Shown: in pieces, positions 8,397 through 16,276 of the stretch
Position numbering within the stretch: the first letter of the stretch is position 1
How the letters are laid out: every line of letters starts with the position of its first letter
From: UBA1413 sp964552955
GTDB taxonomy: Bacteria; Bacteroidota; Bacteroidia; Bacteroidales; Prolixibacteraceae
Length of the DNA stretch: 64,000 nt
Assembly: GCA_964552955.1 (NCBI GenBank)
Contig: CAZKIU010000014.1
Span: forward strand, 22,819-86,818
Direction of reading: 5' to 3'
Translations under genes and position numbers: made by a program
Notes under the pieces: model-generated
Seen by the model: only the letters and a program-made list of their open reading frames with translations
What the model was told of the DNA's origin: nothing
The model's database searches: none

Positions 8397-9827
8397 ATGA
8401 ATCATAAGTTTCTGGTATTCATACTCATCATCTTAGCTGCAGCAGGATGCACCACCAAAAAGCAAAATAGTTCCAGGACCACCGGGTGGAAATATAATGA
8501 TCCTGAAACGGGGAATATTCCCTACTTATCAGGGTATGAGCAGGAAGCCGGTCCCGGTCTTATTTTCATTGAAGGAGGGACATTTTCCATGGGGCGTGTG
8601 GAAGAAGATGTGATGTCGAAATGGGACAATACGCAACGCAGGGTAACGGTAGCTTCCTTTTATATGGATGAAACCGAAGTGTCAAACCAGGATTACCGTG
8701 AGTTTGTCTACTGGGTTGAGCGGGTCTACCCCAATGACCGGGCCAAAAAGGAGTCGGTACTTCCCGATACCCTGACCTGGCGCGAGGAGTTGGCCTACAA
8801 CGAGCCCTATATCCAGAATTATTTCCGTCATCCGGCCTATTCCGACTATCCGGTGGTTGGGGTTTCATGGGTCCAGGCCAATGCATACTGTCAATGGCGT
8901 ACCGACCGGGTCAACGAGCAGATTCTGGTAGACAAGGGGATTTTGACCCACGATCCCGCGCAGAACGGGCAGAACATTTTCACCACCGACACTTACCTGG
9001 CCGGGATGTATGAAGGAGCTGCCGGGAAGAAACCCCAGGAGAACACCGACGGAACGGCCCGCAGGGTCAGGTGGGAAGATGGGATTCTGCTGCCCACTTA
9101 CCGGCTGCCCACCGAAGCCGAATGGGAATATGCCGCGCTCGGACTGATCGGGAATGCCGACAACGAACTGCTCTCCGACCGCAAGATGTTCCCCTGGAAT
9201 GGAACTTACATGCGTGAGGCCGAGAAGAAGAACAAAGGTCGCATGCAGGCCAACTTCACCCGGGGCCGTGGTGACCTGATGGGGATGGCCGGCGCCCTCA
9301 ATGACCGCGCCGATATTGCTTCAACCATCAAATCATACCAGCCCAACGACTATGGTCTCTATTGTATGGCCGGAAATGTCAACGAATGGGTCTATGACGT
9401 CTACCGCCCCCTCTCCAACCGCGATGTCGCTGAATTCCAGCCTTTCCGCGGAAATGTCTTCACGGTGCCCAAGAAAGATGAAAACGGGAACATCATGCGT
9501 GACGATTATGGGGTGATGCGCCTCGATACCCTGGCCGACTACCGCAATTTCAAGGATGGGGATCCCAACTCCCAGATCATCGAAGGGGACCAGTGGACGG
9601 CCGTTCAGAACAACACCACCAAAGATATGTACATCCAGGATGACCGGCCGGGTTACTTCTCTTCCCTGCTGGGTGATGATGTGCGTGTTTACAAGGGAGG
9701 ATCCTGGAAAGACCGGCCTTACTGGCTCACCCCGGGCACCCGCCGTTACCTCCAGGAAACCAAATCACAGAGAGACCTGGGCTTCCGCTGTGCTATGACC
9801 CGCGTGGGCAGCCCCGGAGGGTTCTGA
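8397..9827 (+). CDS. gldJ: Gliding/type IX secretion lipoprotein GldJ
   Basis: The ATG at 8397 gives 476 aa beginning with a lipoprotein signal: a hydrophobic stretch and the lipobox LAAAGC, with the lipidated Cys at 18. The rest is a formylglycine-generating-enzyme-like (FGE-sulfatase) fold: FIEGGTFSMG, the MDETEVSNQDYREFV segment, YRLPTEAEWEYAA, GNVNEWVYDVY and the closing GGSWKDRPYWLTPGTRR...GFRCA. GldJ and its paralogue GldK share this fold. The position divergent from porU and porV matches the gldJ locus of Flavobacterium johnsoniae, so GldJ is preferred to GldK. GldJ stabilises other gliding/T9SS components from the periplasmic face of the outer membrane. A TTG start 9 bp upstream is possible but would spoil nothing and gain nothing. 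Confidence 0.88.
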   Translation: MNHKFLVFILIILAAAGCTTKKQNSSRTTGWKYNDPETGNIPYLSGYEQEAGPGLIFIEGGTFSMGRVEEDVMSKWDNTQRRVTVASFYMDETEVSNQDYREFVYWVERVYPNDRAKKESVLPDTLTWREELAYNEPYIQNYFRHPAYSDYPVVGVSWVQANAYCQWRTDRVNEQILVDKGILTHDPAQNGQNIFTTDTYLAGMYEGAAGKKPQENTDGTARRVRWEDGILLPTYRLPTEAEWEYAALGLIGNADNELLSDRKMFPWNGTYMREAEKKNKGRMQANFTRGRGDLMGMAGALNDRADIASTIKSYQPNDYGLYCMAGNVNEWVYDVYRPLSNRDVAEFQPFRGNVFTVPKKDENGNIMRDDYGVMRLDTLADYRNFKDGDPNSQIIEGDQWTAVQNNTTKDMYIQDDRPGYFSSLLGDDVRVYKGGSWKDRPYWLTPGTRRYLQETKSQRDLGFRCAMTRVGSPGGF

Positions 9828-9960
9828 TCCACCTTCTTTGCAAGTAAACCACCTTCCCTCGTTGGACTAACAACCTGGCCGCGCTACCTTGTGACAACGC
9901 CCGGGGTCCCGGAGTGAACAAAGGAAGCTGACAATATAGAAAAAGGTTGCTGACAATATA

Positions 9961-10007
9961 AAAAGAAGGGCAGTAAGGGTTTTATCCCTCGCTGCCCTTC
10001 TTTTTTT
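9961..10007. terminator. Bidirectional Rho-independent terminator
   Basis: A perfect 13-bp stem runs from AAAAGAAGGGCAG (9961-9973) to its complement at 9992-10004, with an inner GGG/CCC pairing (9977-9979 with 9986-9988). It is followed by a T-run on the plus strand and has an A-run on the other side. It sits between the convergent gldJ and ferritin-like genes and can serve both. Confidence 0.85.
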
Positions 10008-10123
10008 GGAGAGCGACACGCTTCTGACCACGGCACTTCCCTTCGGAAGAGATAAGAAAGGCCCCAACAATCCTTCTGAGAATCTTCTTCCAGGTTTTCT
10101 GCAGGGCTATGTCAGAATACGGC

Positions 10124-10140
10124 GCCAACCAGTATTAAAC
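10124..10140. repeat. Dispersed 17-bp element, copy 1
   Basis: GCCAACCAGTATTAAAC is repeated with one mismatch at 13424-13440. Both copies lie in spacers between convergent genes. Confidence 0.4.
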
Positions 10141-10160
10141 CAGTTGCCTCCAGAGAGGAT

Positions 10161-10673
10161 TCAGAAACGGATTTTCTTCCACTCTTCCTTCATCCGCTCC
10201 AGGTCGGCAATCCAGTCCTCAATGTCGTTCTCGTGTTCCAGCTCCTCATTGAGGATTTGTACCGCCATCTGATGGGTAGAATGGTCCTTCCCAGAGGTAA
10301 AGTCGGCGATTTCCTTGTAGCGCTGGATGGCGCACCGCTCCCCCTTGAGGTTCTGTTCGAGGATCACCTCGATATAGGGATCGGCAGGTTCATCATAAGG
10401 ACAACGGGCCAGTTTAGTCCAATCTTTCGGGTTAATGACCGGAGTACCACCCAATTGGATGATTCTGTTCACCACCAGCACCGCGTGGTTCAACTCCTGG
10501 TCGGCATGGAGCAACAGTTCAGGCTCCACCTCGCTGCGCATGGGTCCCTCCATCAGACGGGCCCCGATCCAGTACTGGTAGTAGGCCAGCCACTCCTCCG
10601 ACAAGGCGGCATTGAGCATTTCCAATAACTTGTCCACATCGACAGAAGCGACGTTAATAGCTTGTTTTCCCAT
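10161..10673 (-). CDS. DPS-like ferritin (DPSL/thioferritin-type)
   Basis: The 170-aa protein is a four-helix ferritin-like bundle. Helix A carries LSEEWLAYYQYWIGARLM, helix B HADQELNHAVLVVNRIIQLGG, helix C EQNLKGERCAIQRYKEIADF and helix D ILNEELEHENDIEDW. These give a bacterioferritin-like di-iron site (E-x-x-H in B, E in C, E-x-x-H in D). Two cysteines (C91 in RCPYDEP and C114 in GERCAIQ) flank the site, as in the DPS-like (thioferritin) proteins described from archaea and Bacteroides fragilis. Those proteins consume hydrogen peroxide while oxidising iron. It is a cytoplasmic, stand-alone gene. It could instead be annotated simply as bacterioferritin-like, but the Cys pair and the length favour DPSL. 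Confidence 0.82.
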   Translation of the reverse strand: MGKQAINVASVDVDKLLEMLNAALSEEWLAYYQYWIGARLMEGPMRSEVEPELLLHADQELNHAVLVVNRIIQLGGTPVINPKDWTKLARCPYDEPADPYIEVILEQNLKGERCAIQRYKEIADFTSGKDHSTHQMAVQILNEELEHENDIEDWIADLERMKEEWKKIRF

Positions 10674-10753
10674 AGTTTTTATTATTAAATGGTTATAGAT
10701 TCCTATTTACAATGCACATGGCAAGGAAGGGATTTTCCCTTTGGCCCCTAAAA

Positions 10754-12835
10754 TTAATAAAAAGAAAACGCAGAACTGCGGCCTGACCAGGAAGTTTCTA
10801 CGCTCATGCCGCCGCTGAGCCACACGCCGGGCTGACGGATGCCCCCGAAATCGACCCATTGCTGATCGAGCAGGTTGGAGGCCGCAACATAAAGGGAGAG
10901 CGGTCCTATCCGGTGCGTGACCCGGGCATCGGCCAGGGTGACCGGTTGGTATTCAATCACTTCACCCGCAGCCCCGGGCCAGGATCCGTTTCTGTCGCGC
11001 CAGCTCACCCGCAGGGAAGCCACCGTTTTGGAGCCTACGGCCAGGTCAGCCGTGGCCACCACCTGATGGCGGAGGTAATCCATCACATACCGCGACAGAA
11101 GAGGTCCTGCCGACGACCAGCCATCGAGGAGCGTCCACGAAAGCGCAGCACGTTCCAGTCTGAGCAGGGGCTGCGTACCCTGTCCGCCTTCCCAGGGAAG
11201 GTAACGGAGCGCTGCTTCCGCTCCCCGGAAATCAACCCGGGAATGGTTCATGCTTCTCCAGACCAGCGAGTCGGGATGGGAAGGCCTTACCCAGTCGATC
11301 ATTTCGCGACCTTTCCGGCTGAAGAGGGTAAGATGGCCCCGGAGGCGGGAGGCATGGAGTTTCAGGCCTCCCTCGAGCGAGAAGGCCTCTTCGGCCTTTA
11401 GGTGTGGATTGCCCTGCTGGACCGGACTTTTATAGTACATGTCGGTAAAGGTAGGCCTGCGCAGGCTTTTATTGACGGAGCCGTAAAGGGAGAGCGCATG
11501 GTACACCCTGAAGGCAGCATCGGCACCCGGATAAAGACGCAGTGGGTGGCTGCCCGGGACCAGGTGGGCCATGGTGCCGGCCGACAATGTCAGCCGGGAC
11601 AGTTCCAGACGGTGCTCACCATAGAGCGCCATATTCCACCGGTGGGCCGACCGGGTGTAAAAGAGGGTATCACTGCCCCGCACCGGAACCGGCCGCGAGA
11701 GCGGCTCACCCAGCACGGTACTCAGGATATGCTCTTCCCTGAGGTCGGCGCCCAGGGAGCTCTTCCCTCCCCTCCATTTCATGGTTTGATTCAGTTGCAC
11801 TCCCGCCGTGACTGACCTGTGGAGGTTGAAGGGCACCACCGGATTGTTGCGGATCAGTTCGAACCGGTCGTTATGGCGCCTCAGATAGAGAGAGGCGCTA
11901 AGGCCTCCGGGCTGTGTGCTTCGGTAACCCGCACTCATGAAGAGGCCTCCGGTGGCCTCAAACTGCCGGGGGTACTTCAGAGAGTAGAAACTGTTGGCAC
12001 CAAAGCGGCGGTCGCTGCCACCGGCCTGAAAAGAGAAATTTCCAAAGGGCCATTGAGCTTCCGCGCGATAAAAAAGTGTGGTCCCCCTGTAGTCAGTATT
12101 GGGGATATGGCCTGAAGAGACCGTGAACCCCGGGGAAAAGAGGTGTCGGGTTCTGCCGGCATGGAGGGTGAGGCTGCCGCTGCTCCTGAAAAGCCCGAAA
12201 GCACCGGCCGTGGCCGAAAGACGAAGCCGGTTGGTCGCTGGCAGGTCGGTGATCATATTCACCACTCCGTTCAAGGCGTTGGGACCGAAGACGCGGGCTG
12301 CCGGCCCGGTAAGGAACTCCACCCGCGATATGCTTTCAAGGTCTACCGGAAGATCCAGGTGATGATGGCCGGTTTGGGGATCGCTGATATTGATGCCGTT
12401 GAGCAGGATGAGGGTTTGATCGTAAGTGCCTCCCCGGATGGAGAGGTCGGCCTGGGCTCCCAGGGGGCCCCGCTGGCGGATGTCGGCCGAGGGGAGATAG
12501 CGTAACAGATCAATGAAGCTTTGCGCCGGGGCCCGCTCCAATTCCGCACGGGTGATCACCGTGACCGGCCGCGCTACCTGCTGCATCCCCACCGGGGTCC
12601 TCCCCGCCGTCACCACCACCTCCTCCAGGTCCACCTCCCTCATGGTGAGCGTATCGCTCACCTCCCTGACTTGTGCCGCCATCGGCATCACCAGAATGGA
12701 GTAAACCACTGAGAGAACGGCGATCCTGATCACCCGCCCCAGGGAGCAGAAAACTGCATACCCTTTGCGGCTCCAACGACTGAAGGAGATAACAGCCCTC
12801 CTTACCCTGCCGGGCTGCAGGCTTTTATTCAACAT
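10754..12835 (-). CDS. TonB-dependent outer membrane receptor
   Basis: The protein has 693 aa. After a hydrophobic export segment (about residues 36-53, ending PMAAQ) comes a short stretch with EVDLEEVVVTAGRTPVG, a TonB-box-like start. The plug domain has PVTVITRAELERAPAQSFIDLLRYLPS, LSIRGGTYDQTLILLNG and VEFLTGPAARVFGPNALNGVVNM, and a 22-strand barrel ends in aromatic FSFY. The plug resembles BtuB/Cir-type receptors and has no SusC-like carboxypeptidase-like N-terminal domain. The substrate is unknown. I looked upstream for a cobalamin riboswitch and saw none. The N-terminus is about 30 residues longer than usual before the signal segment, so a later non-ATG start is possible. No TonB-linked partner is adjacent. 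Confidence 0.87.
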   Translation of the reverse strand: MLNKSLQPGRVRRAVISFSRWSRKGYAVFCSLGRVIRIAVLSVVYSILVMPMAAQVREVSDTLTMREVDLEEVVVTAGRTPVGMQQVARPVTVITRAELERAPAQSFIDLLRYLPSADIRQRGPLGAQADLSIRGGTYDQTLILLNGINISDPQTGHHHLDLPVDLESISRVEFLTGPAARVFGPNALNGVVNMITDLPATNRLRLSATAGAFGLFRSSGSLTLHAGRTRHLFSPGFTVSSGHIPNTDYRGTTLFYRAEAQWPFGNFSFQAGGSDRRFGANSFYSLKYPRQFEATGGLFMSAGYRSTQPGGLSASLYLRRHNDRFELIRNNPVVPFNLHRSVTAGVQLNQTMKWRGGKSSLGADLREEHILSTVLGEPLSRPVPVRGSDTLFYTRSAHRWNMALYGEHRLELSRLTLSAGTMAHLVPGSHPLRLYPGADAAFRVYHALSLYGSVNKSLRRPTFTDMYYKSPVQQGNPHLKAEEAFSLEGGLKLHASRLRGHLTLFSRKGREMIDWVRPSHPDSLVWRSMNHSRVDFRGAEAALRYLPWEGGQGTQPLLRLERAALSWTLLDGWSSAGPLLSRYVMDYLRHQVVATADLAVGSKTVASLRVSWRDRNGSWPGAAGEVIEYQPVTLADARVTHRIGPLSLYVAASNLLDQQWVDFGGIRQPGVWLSGGMSVETSWSGRSSAFSFY

Positions 12836-13035
12836 GGGCCATGTTGTTGATTCATCACACTATTGCTTTACGATGGGGTAAAGATAAACAGAGAAAGCTT
12901 CCTGAGGGTGGCCCTCTCATAAAACGGTACAATTGTTATCTTTACATGACGAAATCGTCAGGTGGTAATCCGGTGAACACGGGGGCTTCATTTAAACCAG
13001 ATCGGGTCACCAGCCTGGTCAAAAATTATCATACC

Positions 13036-13404
13036 ATGAACATTTACACCCTTTTACTGCTGATCCTGGTCGGACTGATGACTGGTGCCTTTGCCGGCAT
13101 CATGGGCCTGGGAGGAGGGATCATCCTGATACCGGCGCTGATTTTCATTTTTGGTTTTACCCAGCATCAGGCCAACGGCACCAGCCTGGCCGTCATGCTC
13201 CCCCCTATCGGGCTCTTTGCCGCCTATAACTATTATAAGGCCGGCCATGTCAACCTCAAATACGCCCTGATTCTCGCCGCAGCCTTTATGATCGGAAGTT
13301 ACTTCACCTCCCATTGGGCCACGAAAATCCCCGAAGTCACCCTGCGCAAAATATTCAGCCTCTTTCTCCTGCTGGTAGCCGTGAAAATGTTTTTCACCAA
13401 ATAG
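13036..13404 (+). CDS. TSUP (TauE/SafE) family permease, half-size
   Basis: The ATG at 13036 gives 122 aa with four predicted membrane segments. The first contains the family signature GIMGLGGGIILIPAL, followed by FTQHQANGTSLAVMLPP, typical of the N-terminal half of sulfite/sulfonate exporters. Full-length members have two such halves of about 120 aa. This one has only one and ends cleanly with a stop, so it likely works as a homodimer like other half-size TSUP proteins. The frame is open further upstream (to 12841), but those residues are polar and unlike the family. The transported anion is unknown, and the gene stands alone. Confidence 0.82.
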   Translation: MNIYTLLLLILVGLMTGAFAGIMGLGGGIILIPALIFIFGFTQHQANGTSLAVMLPPIGLFAAYNYYKAGHVNLKYALILAAAFMIGSYFTSHWATKIPEVTLRKIFSLFLLLVAVKMFFTK

Positions 13405-13548
13405 CATCTCACATACGGAATTGGCCAACCAGAATTAAACAATTTCATATCTTGAATTGGCCTACCACCCTTGTGTGCCACTTGTTGTCATGACTTGTGA
13501 GGCAGGGTGTTGTCACGGCCGATGACCCCAGGAGAATCCGGGAATAAA
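13405..13548. other. Convergent spacer with copy 2 of the 17-bp element
   Basis: It contains GCCAACCAGAATTAAAC (13424-13440), one mismatch from 10124-10140, and a second GAATTGGCC word shortly after. No clear terminator or gene is visible. Confidence 0.35.
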
Positions 13549-15339
13549 CTACTTAATACTGCTTTTCATTTTTCTCAATGCCTCAGTGTAACAGACCAGG
13601 GGGTACATTTTTTCATCGTACCACAAGAGGGCGAAGTACAGCCCGATGGGCGATGATTTCAGGGAAGGCTGGTGATGGATCCATAGGATCCCTTTCTCAC
13701 AAGGTTCGGGGTGGTTCAAGGCCAGGGCTGCCACCGCCAGGGCAGTTTCCTCTATGGTGCCCTGAACCCCCTTCTTACCGCCCCAGCTTCCGTCATGATT
13801 TTGTTGACTCGTGAGAAAGGCCTCAGCCTTCTGAACCATCGGTTTCAGCCGCCCTGTGAAGGGATGGGCCGGTGAGAGACATTTCATACTGTCGTGGAGG
13901 TATGCACATACCCTGGCCGTTCCGTAGACAGGGTTGGTTTGGTCGTCGGTCATCTGGTTCCCGAACCAGAGGGGAATCCAGGAACCATCGGCATGCTGGT
14001 GTGTTTCAAGGTAGCAGATGGCTTTTAGAATACTCTGGTCCATTTTGGTCCTGGTAGCCCGGCCTATGGTGTTTCCTAAACGGTTTTGGGTGCGAATGAG
14101 GGCCAGCAGGCCATGGCCGGTCAGGTCGGCGCAGCTCTTGTCGAAGGGAAGCTTACCCCACCCCCTGCAGAAGGTTGGAAACCCTCCATCGCTATTCTGC
14201 AATCTGGTCAGCCAGCGGCATCCCATGATAAGGGCTTCCTCCTCCCTGCGGGACCCCGAGTACAACGCATGGAGCGCCAGGATTGCCCCGGGGGTATCAT
14301 CGGCATCGGGCACTGCCCCGGAGGTGCTGGTCCAGCCCCAGCCTCCCGGCTCTGCCCCGTTGAAGGGGTGGACCTTCCGGACCTGCTGGCCAAGCAGATG
14401 CTCCCTTAGTTTGTTCTTCTGCTCTTCTGACAACGGGTTCTGCGGATCACCAGCCAGCGCCTTCACCACCAGGGTGGTCACCCAGGTGGAGAGGTCGGCA
14501 TCAATCGGCCAGCTTCCATCGTCGCGCTGTTGCCTGCGCAGAAACCCCGCGCCCTCCAGCACAGTGGGGTTACCGGGTTTACCGGCAGCCACCAAACACA
14601 TGGCCACGAAGCCGGTGAGCGGAATCGCCTCCAGAAATCCCCCGCTCTCCGGTAAAAGACGGTTCAGCTTCCTGATGGCCGGATCAATGAATATATTCCT
14701 GAACGACATCAGATCGAACCATCCCTTTTTCTTCCGGGTATGCAGATAAATACCAACGCCAATGAGCGCCGGAAGGGCATAGCTGACCATCCTAAGGTTC
14801 AGAAATCTGAAAAGGGACTGGGGCAGCAGGGTCAGTTCAAACAGAAGTCCCGGTACTTTTCTCAGGGCCGAAGCGGAAATGATCCCCCCCACATGAAGCA
14901 TGGAGAGGATAGGAACTGAAAAAGTCAGGTCTTTGCCATAATAGGCCAGGACTGATCTGGTGATATGTTCCGGATCGGAAGTGATGCCCCTGGCATTCAG
15001 CCAGGCTTCCATGCGCTTCAGCGTGGTGGCGGCGTTCCCGTTGACCTGGCAGGTGGTGAGGGCAGCCAAACAGAGCAGGGTGGTGCTGACGTTACCCACC
15101 GATTCGGGGGTGTCACCGAAGCTCCCATCTGCATTGATATTATTCAGTAACCAGTCGAAACCCGAGGTGATCCGCGGGAGGTCAGCAGGGTGGTTCACGA
15201 TTTTCAGGGCCACAATGGCCACGGCAGTGGCCAGGGCGCTGCCCGATAAACGGCCTGTCCAGTAGCCTTCCTGATTCATTTCACCCGTCAGCAGACGAGC
15301 CAGCCGGTTGAATTCCTGATCTATAAATGTTTTGTTCAT
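13549..15339 (-). CDS. Squalene-hopene-cyclase-like class II terpene cyclase
   Basis: The 596-aa protein is built of alpha/alpha-barrel repeats. QW-type motifs appear as QQRDDGSW (270-277), LQNSDGGF (380-387), HADGSW (449-454) and QQNHDGSWG (512-520). The segment GGWGWTSTSGAVPDADDTPG carries DADDT at 345-349. This matches the DxDD proton-donor motif of squalene-hopene cyclases, preceded by the usual GGW. The end (LYFALLWYDEKMYPLVCYTEALRKMK) also recalls the cyclase C-terminus. Family members are usually 630-720 aa, so this is a short form. It would protonate and cyclise a linear polyprenyl substrate at the membrane. It is the last gene of a five-gene cluster with a prenyl-chain synthase. No squalene synthase is in the window, so the substrate is uncertain. 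Confidence 0.78.
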   Translation of the reverse strand: MNKTFIDQEFNRLARLLTGEMNQEGYWTGRLSGSALATAVAIVALKIVNHPADLPRITSGFDWLLNNINADGSFGDTPESVGNVSTTLLCLAALTTCQVNGNAATTLKRMEAWLNARGITSDPEHITRSVLAYYGKDLTFSVPILSMLHVGGIISASALRKVPGLLFELTLLPQSLFRFLNLRMVSYALPALIGVGIYLHTRKKKGWFDLMSFRNIFIDPAIRKLNRLLPESGGFLEAIPLTGFVAMCLVAAGKPGNPTVLEGAGFLRRQQRDDGSWPIDADLSTWVTTLVVKALAGDPQNPLSEEQKNKLREHLLGQQVRKVHPFNGAEPGGWGWTSTSGAVPDADDTPGAILALHALYSGSRREEEALIMGCRWLTRLQNSDGGFPTFCRGWGKLPFDKSCADLTGHGLLALIRTQNRLGNTIGRATRTKMDQSILKAICYLETHQHADGSWIPLWFGNQMTDDQTNPVYGTARVCAYLHDSMKCLSPAHPFTGRLKPMVQKAEAFLTSQQNHDGSWGGKKGVQGTIEETALAVAALALNHPEPCEKGILWIHHQPSLKSSPIGLYFALLWYDEKMYPLVCYTEALRKMKSSIK

Positions 15340-15382
15340 GCCCTTTTATTTAGCCTTAGAAGAGAGGCCCGTTTCAACCTTT

Positions 15383-16276
15383 TCAGGTGAGTGATCCGAG
15401 CGCGAGTAATCCGTAAAAAGTATACTCCACATCCGTATCAGGGTCCAGTGCATTCGCTGCAAATCCTCCTTCGTGGTAAAGCGCATCCATAAAACGGAGG
15501 CAGTCGGGTTTGATCAGCCGGAGATCCTCCCCCACATAGCGGAGAGCATACAGCACCACGGCAGTCGATAAAAGATCGGCAACAGGCGCGCTCTTGAGCG
15601 CCCTGAAGCCGCCGGCCCCATCGTAATATTCCCGCACTTGTCTGACCAGATCAGCGGTTTTACCATGAAACGTATGCCGCAGAACCATCAGCGCCGCGAT
15701 AACCGGGGAGGGTTGTGCCTCCTTCCGGGCGATGTATTGCAATTGCCTTCTTATTCTGAGAATGCCCATGGTGTCGCCTGAATAGTAACAGGCCAGAAGG
15801 GTCACAAAGGCCGTATAAACCGGCTGTTTGGACGATGGCCGCGACAAGTTCTTCCTGATTCTCCTGCGCAGTTCCTTGCGGAGGTTTTCATTCAGGGAGA
15901 GTTTTGAGACCAGAATAGAGGCGCAATAAAGGTGAATGCCCTCCATGTTGTGATCCCTGAGCGGGCTATCATCACAAAGGGTATTCTCCACATACTGCCG
16001 GATAGGCCCCTGAAGTTCAATCAGCTCCAGTGCTTCTGTAAGAAAGGTTCCGAAGAGGGTATAATAGAGATCGGGCTGACCGGCCCTGTCGGTAAATCCG
16101 CCCGAAGGGAGGAGGCTTTTGGCCACCACGCTTTTCAGCCGGGCCACCGTTTCGTCATCGAGAAGATCCAGGGCGCTTCTGAGCATCACCTCAGGGCTTT
16201 CCCCGCTGAAAAGCGCCAGTGGCCCGCGAAATACAGACTTAAAGATATTTACTGAAAGCTTTTCCAACCAGTTCAT
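15383..16276 (-). CDS. Prenyltransferase-beta-like alpha/alpha-toroid protein, function unknown
   Basis: The ATG at 16276 gives 297 aa, overlapping the end of the polyprenyl-synthase gene by 38 bp. It shows repeated GGF units: LLPSGGFTDRAGQPDLYYTL, YYDGAGGFRALKSAPVADLL and HEGGFAANALDPDTDVEYTF followed by YGLLALGSL. These are the helical-hairpin repeats of protein prenyltransferase beta subunits and terpene cyclases. It lacks the DxDD motif of the neighbouring cyclase-like protein. The zinc ligands of true prenyltransferases are not evident. It may be a second, non-catalytic barrel partner or a transferase on the terpenoid. The overlap with the upstream gene and the short spacer to the downstream one place it firmly in the operon. 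Longer in-frame starts lie within the preceding gene and look non-homologous. Confidence 0.7.
   Translation of the reverse strand: MNWLEKLSVNIFKSVFRGPLALFSGESPEVMLRSALDLLDDETVARLKSVVAKSLLPSGGFTDRAGQPDLYYTLFGTFLTEALELIELQGPIRQYVENTLCDDSPLRDHNMEGIHLYCASILVSKLSLNENLRKELRRRIRKNLSRPSSKQPVYTAFVTLLACYYSGDTMGILRIRRQLQYIARKEAQPSPVIAALMVLRHTFHGKTADLVRQVREYYDGAGGFRALKSAPVADLLSTAVVLYALRYVGEDLRLIKPDCLRFMDALYHEGGFAANALDPDTDVEYTFYGLLALGSLT

Larger units (their letters stand above)
9828..10160. other. Convergent intergenic region between gldJ and the ferritin-like gene
   Basis: This 333-bp stretch holds a bidirectional terminator (9961-10007). It also has a 12-bp direct repeat GCTGACAATATA (9927-9938 and 9949-9960, period 22) and a 17-bp element at 10124-10140 that recurs at 13424-13440. 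No open frame in it looks like a gene. Confidence 0.5.

Noticed and set aside
12836..13035. Cobalamin riboswitch upstream of the TonB-dependent receptor
   Set aside because: No conserved B12-box or multi-stem core was found; only a weak TATCTTTA box is present.
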